Assembly: GCA_030430205.1 (NCBI GenBank)
Contig: JAUIGE010000038.1
Span: forward strand, 1 to 59,642
Direction of reading: 5' to 3'
Origin: Bacteroidia bacterium
GTDB taxonomy: Bacteria > Bacteroidota > Bacteroidia > J057
DNA length: 59,642 nt
The position numbers were made by a program, and so were the translations under genes. The notes below the pieces were generated by a model. It was not told where the DNA came from and did no database searches. It saw nothing but the letters and a program-made list of their open reading frames with translations. Positions 53,953 to 59,642 of this stretch are shown in pieces. How positions within the stretch are numbered: position 1 is the first letter of the stretch; each line of letters starts with the position of its first letter.

Positions 53953-54705
53953 TTAATCCGCCAATAGCTGGCAACTATATCCCCATTCCCGAATGAGGGA
54001 AATGAGTTCAAATAAATGACTTTCTTCTAACAGGAGTACTTTGATCTGGAGCTGTTTTTCAGCATCCATCGGACTGAGGATTTCTGGCTTATAGTTTCTG
54101 TCCAGATAGGGAGCAGAAGCTATCATATCCATGAAATGAACGGAAGGTTCGCTTATATCATCCAAATCATCCCAGCCAATCTGCAGATTGAAATAGCCTC
54201 CGACTTCGTCGCCGGGCTCTACGGCATAGCCGTGAGTCATGAGTTGGGTGTAGCTGATGATATGGATGCCTTCCTGCGTTTGCAGGGAGATGCCCTGTCG
54301 TCCCATGGCGACGATGATGCCGCGCTCCTTGCGGCAGCTCATCTTGCGCCCTGGCGCAATGAGGGGATTGAGCAGCAAAAGCCTGCCACTGAAGTAGTTG
54401 CGGAGGTGAGAAAAAGCCAGCAACATGGCCAGAAAGAGCAACAGCCCATGAAAAATGGGGTTGATCATGACAAAGGCTCCCACAATCACAATCAGTGCAA
54501 GAGGCTCATAAATGAGCAAGGTATACTGAATCCATTGTTTCAGCAGGCTGAGGGTTTTGCCCCAGTTGGCCGAGCGGGTAAGCAGCTTATTGGCCGTTCG
54601 CAGGACAAAAAACAGCAGCACGAGTAGCAGCATCAGGCTAAAAAAGCCTGGCCAGCTAAAGATTCCATCCAGGATGGCATTGATATTTTCTATTGGCGTA
54701 TTCAT
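53953..54705 (-). CDS. Small membrane protein with an MscS-like beta domain
   Basis: This 250-residue protein has three hydrophobic segments (FFSLMLLLVLLFFVL, LALIVIVGAFVMI, GLLLFLAMLLAFSHL) and then a stretch resembling the MscS beta domain (LLLNPLIAPGRKMSCRKERG, then IIVAMGRQGISLQTQEGIHIISYTQL). A C-terminal alpha/beta part of about 80 residues (LQIKVLLLEESHLFELISLI) resembles the MscS lower cytosolic domain. The usual Gly/Ala-rich pore helix is weak, so it may not conduct by itself. It lies 9 bp after the ATPase gene and 4 bp before the antiporter gene. A gating or sensing subunit is an inference. Confidence 0.7.
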   Translation of the reverse strand: MNTPIENINAILDGIFSWPGFFSLMLLLVLLFFVLRTANKLLTRSANWGKTLSLLKQWIQYTLLIYEPLALIVIVGAFVMINPIFHGLLLFLAMLLAFSHLRNYFSGRLLLLNPLIAPGRKMSCRKERGIIVAMGRQGISLQTQEGIHIISYTQLMTHGYAVEPGDEVGGYFNLQIGWDDLDDISEPSVHFMDMIASAPYLDRNYKPEILSPMDAEKQLQIKVLLLEESHLFELISLIREWGYSCQLLAD

Positions 54706-54714
54706 TTGTAAGTA

Positions 54715-57084
54715 TCAATAAGCAAGTTGGCTTTTTTTGTGCTCCAATATTTTCCCCAAATCGTTGACGACCAGCTCATTGACTTCCAGCCAACCATCCA
54801 ATTGCCGCACCAATACACCTACGCCAATCAGCTGATTGAGCAGGTTGCTATATTTGGTTTTGAATGCAGGACCAAACATCTTCCGAAGCTGGTACTCGTT
54901 GGTTCGCTTATTCATCATAAAGGCATCCAGCAAAAGGATCGCATCCGGTGTCAGGAAATCCGGCAGGCCATAGCGTGGCGATGGCTTGAATTGTACATTT
55001 TCTTCATCTACCTGCACGATCGAATAGGCCCAACGATTGATGGCTTCGCCTATATTTCCTTTTCCTGATTTATAGAGTTTGCTGACCCATTTGCGAAAAA
55101 GCCGGGGTTCTGCTTCATTTCCGGTCGCATCCACAAGTTTTTTATTTGTGGCTCCATGGCGAATCCATATCGCCTCAAGTACTTCGTTGAAGTCCATCCG
55201 ATCCAGGCGGATGGAGGAGTGTAGGACCTGTTCGAGTTCGTGGTATTGCTCCAGATGGTCTTTTAGCCAATTGCCCATGCTGATCATAAAGAACTGATCA
55301 TCAGCATAGTTATCCAAATGGTGGCGGAGGTTTCTGATATTCTGGCTCAATGGAATCTGGGGTTCGCGCCACAATTCCAGGTCATCTATCCAGATGAGGG
55401 GGCGGAAATTAAGGCTGTGCTTTCGGACAAATTCCAGGGCTTCGCCCAGGTCGTAGGAGGTCGTCATTCGACGGCCTTTGATTTTGAGCAGGCTATTGGG
55501 CTGAAGGCGAATGCAGTTTTTGGGGAAAAAGCGATTTGCGACCAACTCTCCAAAAAGGCTTTTCCCTGACATTCTCTGGCCATGCAGAACCACTGCACCC
55601 CGAAACCCTTTGTTCCAGTTTTCTATCAATTGGGCGATATGCTTCAGTTCCTTTTCGCGACCGACCCAAAAGGACTCGCCTATATAACCTTTGGTCAAAA
55701 ATATGCTGGTGTAATTGGTATGTGCTTCTTCTGGTCTTCGACTTTGGATAAATCTGATCAATTTTTCGGATGGGCTGAGGCTGTCTTCCTCCACGACCGT
55801 TTGCCGGATTTTTCGCAGCAGCTGCTGGATCTGCAACCAGGAGTTTTCAGCCCTCAGGCGAAACTCATTTTTGTTTTGCTTGAGGTATTTAATGGATGAT
55901 TGAAAAGGAAGCGAAAGGAACTCCTCTTGCGGATGGTAAATGCCAGAGAGGAAAAAGCTCCGGGCAAGGCGCCTTTCAACCACCTCTTTTTGCTCCTGGA
56001 GTTCTCCATACCATTTAGCGGCATTATCCAAAAACAAATCCAAAGGCTGGCAGACATCCTTGCGAGTAGCCTGTATGGCTTTTCCTTCTTTCAATTCGGC
56101 TGCCAGTACGGAGCTGCGGTTTTGGATATTGAGTAAAGTCGTTTTTATGTTGTTGCGCACATGCTCTGCGATCTCCCAAATCTCAAATACGACAGGCATG
56201 ATCTTGGCTTCGAGCCAGTTAAGGACGCTTTTTTGGAGCGCGAGCTCTTTGTATTGGATCATTCCACCTTCTGAAGCCATGGGCAGGCGCATCTTTTCGG
56301 GCAGTTTTTCGGTGAGTAAGAGGACGTCCGCATTCAGCTCTTCGAGCAACTTGGGTAAATCCATGAGCGCGCTCATGTCTTCCAGGCGGGAGGCAATGCG
56401 CCCAGGTCGGGGCTCACCCTCATCGGGGAGGCACTCCCCGATCAGGCCTATCGTATCTTTAGCCCGGAGGCTAAATTCTTCGTTTTCCTTTTCTGTGGCC
56501 AGAATCAGGCCTCTGATTTTTTCACGCGTTTGCCGAAAGATTTCAGCGACTTCCTGCAATTGGGTATAGCGCTCCTGAATATTCAGGCATTGCCCGGGCA
56601 GGAGCAGGATTTGCTCCTTATAGGTTGGCCAGGGATTTTTCTGGTGTTTCCAGTTTTCAATATTTTTTTTCTCTTCCTCTTCATTGGCCGCATTCATGGC
56701 CTCCAATAACTGATAAGCAGCATCTGAGATGGCATTGTAGGAATCTTCCCGCAATTTTTCGACAGCCTTCTTATCTGTTTTTTTATCCCAAAGCAATATT
56801 TGAGCTTTCTCCTCCTCCAGCAGTACATCCCGCCACAACACCAAAAAGGCTTTGGCAGAATCAGCCCAGGCATAGTGCAAATGAAACAGCGAATAGGCAG
56901 TTTCTTCTTCCTCCAACTTCTCAAAAGCAAAATCCCCCAAAGCCACTATGCCTTCGGCTAACGAGCTGGCTTCCTCAGCTATCGCTTTCAGGTAAGGCAA
57001 CATATCATCCTTGCGACGAAATAGCTCGACAGCTGCTGTCAGCCTGCTTTCAAATTGAGTTATGTGAGTTTGCAATATTTCCAT
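54715..57084 (-). CDS. P-loop ATPase with long helical N-terminal region (AAA/STAND-like), uncharacterised
   Basis: This 789-residue protein has no signal or membrane segment. Residues 1-460 are almost all helical and charged, with coiled-coil character. A nucleotide-binding module starts at WVGREKELKHI (about 470), with Walker A HGQRMSGKSLFGE (about 498) and Walker B PLIWIDDLELW (about 561), resembling ORC/Cdc6- or STAND-type ATPases. The C-terminal 100 residues look like a winged helix (NEYQLRKMFGPAF, LLNQLIGVGVLVRQ). The frame opens at 57135, but ATG 57084 (MEILQTHITQFESRL) is preferred. It is the first gene of a run with the MscS-like and antiporter genes, so an ATP-dependent sensor or regulator of the membrane partners is plausible but unproven. 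Confidence 0.72.
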   Translation of the reverse strand: MEILQTHITQFESRLTAAVELFRRKDDMLPYLKAIAEEASSLAEGIVALGDFAFEKLEEEETAYSLFHLHYAWADSAKAFLVLWRDVLLEEEKAQILLWDKKTDKKAVEKLREDSYNAISDAAYQLLEAMNAANEEEEKKNIENWKHQKNPWPTYKEQILLLPGQCLNIQERYTQLQEVAEIFRQTREKIRGLILATEKENEEFSLRAKDTIGLIGECLPDEGEPRPGRIASRLEDMSALMDLPKLLEELNADVLLLTEKLPEKMRLPMASEGGMIQYKELALQKSVLNWLEAKIMPVVFEIWEIAEHVRNNIKTTLLNIQNRSSVLAAELKEGKAIQATRKDVCQPLDLFLDNAAKWYGELQEQKEVVERRLARSFFLSGIYHPQEEFLSLPFQSSIKYLKQNKNEFRLRAENSWLQIQQLLRKIRQTVVEEDSLSPSEKLIRFIQSRRPEEAHTNYTSIFLTKGYIGESFWVGREKELKHIAQLIENWNKGFRGAVVLHGQRMSGKSLFGELVANRFFPKNCIRLQPNSLLKIKGRRMTTSYDLGEALEFVRKHSLNFRPLIWIDDLELWREPQIPLSQNIRNLRHHLDNYADDQFFMISMGNWLKDHLEQYHELEQVLHSSIRLDRMDFNEVLEAIWIRHGATNKKLVDATGNEAEPRLFRKWVSKLYKSGKGNIGEAINRWAYSIVQVDEENVQFKPSPRYGLPDFLTPDAILLLDAFMMNKRTNEYQLRKMFGPAFKTKYSNLLNQLIGVGVLVRQLDGWLEVNELVVNDLGKILEHKKSQLAY

Positions 57085-57251
57085 TGAAGTGCTGAGACGC
57101 TGATTAATCCATGAAAGTAACAACAAAATTTGCAACTAATCTACCCATTTCCCTTATTCTCTTGAGTGCATCCTCCTCTATGCTTTCTCACATACTGTAA
57201 AAATCCGTATTATTGCAGTTTTGTTTTCATCCACATCAATTTACTAGTCAC

Positions 57252-58391
57252 ATGAAGCTCAAAATCGCGCTTTTATTTATCCTCCTGGCCTTTGGTTTTT
57301 CTATTCTCCGCGCCCAATCTCTCAAGGGTTTTCAGTTTGAAGAATTGAACAAAGTGGCCGTTACTTCTATCAAAAATCAGGAGAGGACCGGCACCTGTTG
57401 GAGTTACTCCTGCACCTCTTTTCTGGAATCGGAATTGATCCGTATGGGAAAAGAACCGATAGATCTTTCTGAAATGTATTCCGCCCGCCAGACTTACCTC
57501 AAAAAGGCGGAGCGATACCTGCGTTTTCAGGGAAAAGCCAATTTCAGTGAAGGGGGCCTCGGCCATGACGTGATCAATGTGCTCGAAGAATTTGGCGCTA
57601 TGCCTGAGGAAGCTTTTGATGGAAAAATAGATCCCGAAGCACCCCATGACCACAGTGCGTTGGAAAAAGCCCTGAAAAACTATGCTGATTCTCTCCTCAA
57701 AAACAAAAACACCATGCCGGAGAACTGGCTGGCTGGGGCTTCAAAAATCCTGGATACCTATCTCGGCGAATTGCCACAGGAGTTTGAATATAAAGGGAAA
57801 AAATATACTGCCGAAAGCTTTGCAAAAGAGGTAACGGGCCTGAATCCGGAGGATTATATTTCCTTCACCTCCTTTTCTCATCATCCTTTTTACAGACCTT
57901 TTGTGCTGGAAGTGCCTGACAATTTTTCCCATGGCATGTTCTTCAACCTGCCTATAGATGAGTTGACTCAGTTGGCAGACAATGCGCTGAAAAATGGATT
58001 CAGCATCGAATGGGATGGAGACGTGAGTGATCGCGGCTTTTCGCCAAGAAACGGCCTTGCCGTTGTGCCGGAGATAGACTGGGCAGAGCTGGGCAAAGAA
58101 GATCAAAAAAACCTGTTTAAAGCCCCCATAGAGGAAAAAGAGGTTACACAAAGCCTCCGTCAAAAGGCTTTTGACACCTATACGCTGACCGACGACCACC
58201 TGATGCACCTGACGGGCATCGTCAAGGATCAATCCGGGAAAAAGTACTATGTGGTGAAAAATTCATGGGGCGAGATCGGCCCCCTGGATGGCTATCTCTA
58301 TATGTCAGAAGCTTATTTTAAGCTGGGAACGGTTTCTATCCTTGTGCACAGGGATGCTATTCCGGCAGCGATAATGGAGAAGCTGCGCTAG
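57252..58391 (+). CDS. Secreted C1B-family cysteine peptidase (bleomycin hydrolase-like)
   Basis: This 379-residue protein has a signal peptide (LKIALLFILLAFGFSILRAQ) and the papain-fold catalytic set: the oxyanion Gln and nucleophile in NQERTGTCWSYSC, the His in DDHLMHLTGIV and the Asn in VVKNSWGE. The spacing and the long insert between Cys and His fit the C1B aminopeptidase C/bleomycin hydrolase group, which trims peptides. Here it is exported, unlike the cytosolic model enzymes, as is usual in Bacteroidota. The frame opens upstream at 57213; ATG 57252 gives the clean signal. Its last 35 bp overlap the convergent symporter gene. Confidence 0.92.
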   Translation: MKLKIALLFILLAFGFSILRAQSLKGFQFEELNKVAVTSIKNQERTGTCWSYSCTSFLESELIRMGKEPIDLSEMYSARQTYLKKAERYLRFQGKANFSEGGLGHDVINVLEEFGAMPEEAFDGKIDPEAPHDHSALEKALKNYADSLLKNKNTMPENWLAGASKILDTYLGELPQEFEYKGKKYTAESFAKEVTGLNPEDYISFTSFSHHPFYRPFVLEVPDNFSHGMFFNLPIDELTQLADNALKNGFSIEWDGDVSDRGFSPRNGLAVVPEIDWAELGKEDQKNLFKAPIEEKEVTQSLRQKAFDTYTLTDDHLMHLTGIVKDQSGKKYYVVKNSWGEIGPLDGYLYMSEAYFKLGTVSILVHRDAIPAAIMEKLR

Positions 58392-59277
58392 TACGCCGCC
58401 AAAAGGAGGCCACACTAAGGCCGGCGATGATGTGCCAGATGCCCCACCAGGCAGCGACTATGGCCATGCCGCCGAGTCCATCGAAAAAAGAAAATATAAG
58501 AATAAGGCCTAAGCCTGAGTTTTGAATCCCTGTTTCAATGCTCAGGCTTTTTCTTTCGGGATAGCCGAGGCGAAAAAGGCTGGCCCAGCCATAACCACTG
58601 GCCAATGCGACAGCATTGTGGATCAGTACCAATAAAAACACCAGGTGGATATGCTCCACAAAAAGGTCCACATTTTTATAAAATGCCAGGCCCACGATTC
58701 CTGCAAAAATAAAGATCGAAAGCACGCGAATAGGCCGCTGAAGTCTGTTGCTTATCCGGGGAAAATACTGTGTCAGCAACATCCCCAATAATAAGGGAAT
58801 ACCCAGAAGGGTGCCGACGGTTTTCACCATGTCCCATACATCCAAACTGACCTCCTGCATCAGTGCCGCTGTGGGCGCATACATGCCGCCCCAAAAGGCC
58901 AGGTTGAAAGGGGTCATAAAGATCGCCAGTATAGTCGCAAGAGCCGTCAGGCTGACAGAGAGGGCGGCATTGCCTCTTGCATAGAGGCTCATGAAATTGG
59001 AGACATTGCCGCCAGGACAGGCGGCCACCAGGATCATGCCCAGCGCCATGCCGGGCTCGGGATTTATGACATAAACCAGACCGAAGGTCAGCATCGGCAG
59101 CAGCAAAAACTGCGAACCCGCCCCGACCAGTATCGGCTTCGGATTTTTCAGCAAAGCCTTAAAATCTGCCCAACGAAGCTCCAGCGCCACGCCAAACATG
59201 ATGAAGCCCAGGCTTATATTCAACGCCAGCAGGCTTTCCGGACTGAAGTTGAGGCGGATTTGATCGATGGTTTCCAT
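58357..59277 (-). CDS. Bile acid:sodium symporter (BASS/SBF) family protein
   Basis: This 306-residue inner-membrane protein has about nine to ten hydrophobic segments and the family signatures CPGGNVSNFMSLYARGNAALS and IETGIQNSGLGLIL, which hold the sodium-site residues. Family members import organic acids or sterol-like anions with Na+; in bacteria the natural substrate is usually unknown (pantoate or other carboxylates in some cases). The length is normal. The ATG at 59277 is the natural start. It is convergent with the C1B peptidase gene. Confidence 0.92.
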   Translation of the reverse strand: METIDQIRLNFSPESLLALNISLGFIMFGVALELRWADFKALLKNPKPILVGAGSQFLLLPMLTFGLVYVINPEPGMALGMILVAACPGGNVSNFMSLYARGNAALSVSLTALATILAIFMTPFNLAFWGGMYAPTAALMQEVSLDVWDMVKTVGTLLGIPLLLGMLLTQYFPRISNRLQRPIRVLSIFIFAGIVGLAFYKNVDLFVEHIHLVFLLVLIHNAVALASGYGWASLFRLGYPERKSLSIETGIQNSGLGLILIFSFFDGLGGMAIVAAWWGIWHIIAGLSVASFWRRTSAASPLSLPE

Positions 59278-59514
59278 AGGTATGCTGCTATTCTTTTAAT
59301 GCATTTTCATATAGCCTGAAATTTTCGTCATCAAAGCATACAAAAACAACTTTTTCGACAATTTCTGATTGGAAGGGAGTCAGGGAAATAAGAAAAAGTG
59401 GAGACCTTCTCCAAAAAAACAATTGTATTTTCTCCCAAAAATTCCGTAGCTTGAAGTATCAGGTTCTTTATCGTTTCTCATCCTACCAGACAAAATTGTC
59501 ATACCTCCTTTTTT

Positions 59515-59551
59515 GACAGGATTACAGGATTTTCAGGATTAACAGGATGCC
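59515..59551. repeat. ACAGGATT-type tandem intergenic repeat
   Basis: Four 7-9 bp units of the form ACAGGAT, TACAGGAT, TTTCAGGAT and TAACAGGAT follow each other. This unit resembles a widespread intergenic repeat seen in Bacteroidota and other environmental genomes. It has no coding sense. Confidence 0.7.
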
Positions 59552-59607
59552 ATTTGTCTTTTCTTGTAAATCCTAAATATCATGTTTATCCTTTCTAAAG
59601 AATCGAC

Positions 59608-59637
59608 ACGGATTTTCGCTGATTGAACTGATTTACA
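59608..59637. repeat. Inverted copy of the repeat at 2868
   Basis: The segment around ATTTTCGCTGATTGAACTGA, read on the minus strand, aligns with the GATCAGTTTAATCTGCGTGA stretch at 2868, with several mismatches. It suggests one dispersed family in two orientations. Confidence 0.4.
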
Positions 59638-59642
59638 CCGTT

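Larger units (their letters stand above)
59278..59642. other. Intergenic region at the right edge
   Basis: No gene is supported here. The region should contain the symporter promoter on the minus strand; no TAnnTTTG box was found. The outer half carries two repeat types described separately. The window ends within a repeat-rich stretch. Confidence 0.4.

Overview
The window looks like the chromosome of a Bacteroidota bacterium, probably from the Saprospiria (Lewinella/Haliscomenobacter-like). Supporting marks are type IX secretion C-terminal domains, a DUF4296 lipoprotein beside mutS2, an isolated atpD-atpC pair, a DUF6702-HupE-M1 peptidase cluster, an ArsS-type radical SAM pair, few Shine-Dalgarno sites, and a TAnnTTTG promoter. 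Species cannot be fixed from sequence reading alone. I saw no tRNA, rRNA or CRISPR array.

Left edge (1-1250): the first codons of an IS630-type transposase run off the window, and the element appears to have cut a secreted adhesin-type gene down to a 5' stub. An AT-rich stretch with only a tiny possible ORF follows. At 1255-2824 (-) lie ArsS and its CMD/AhpD-like partner. At 3111-6020 (+) is gcvP. At 6063-9458 (-) is an apparent FkbM methyltransferase, M28 peptidase, TPR run. At 9678-13922 are a TPR lipoprotein, DUF6702 (-), HupE/UreJ (+) and an M1 peptidase (+). At 13989-16801 is a TPR sensor kinase translationally coupled to a LuxR-type response regulator. Then come an FN3-like protein, a membrane protein, DUF4296-mutS2 (-), a membrane-anchored AraC regulator, ftsH (-), atpD-atpC (+), an MscS channel, a GH63-like glucosidase (-), a CotH/lamin-tail T9SS protein, and a serine beta-lactamase-like hydrolase with TPRs.

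The dominant object is one minus-strand gene of 14.8 kb (35262-50054) encoding 4930 residues. It has a lipoprotein-type N-terminus, a DUF7948-like region, a propeller-like region, about 25 SdrD B-like domains and a dockerin-like EF-hand C-terminus. A small T9SS protein follows it, apparently in the same transcript, and a clear terminator closes the pair.

Right part (50536-59277): a tight minus-strand run encodes a P-loop ATPase with a long helical N-terminus, a small MscS-like membrane protein, a cation/proton antiporter and RecG. The first three are spaced 4-9 bp apart and are my best candidate for an undescribed functional module. A C1B cysteine peptidase and a bile acid/sodium symporter family protein close the window.

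Two intergenic satellite families recur. A 14-bp CT-rich unit sits in three gaps of minus-strand gene runs. A 7-bp GGGTTTC-type unit folds into long imperfect hairpins at atpD/atpC, upstream of the glucosidase and after the giant gene. Several convergent gene pairs overlap at their 3' ends.
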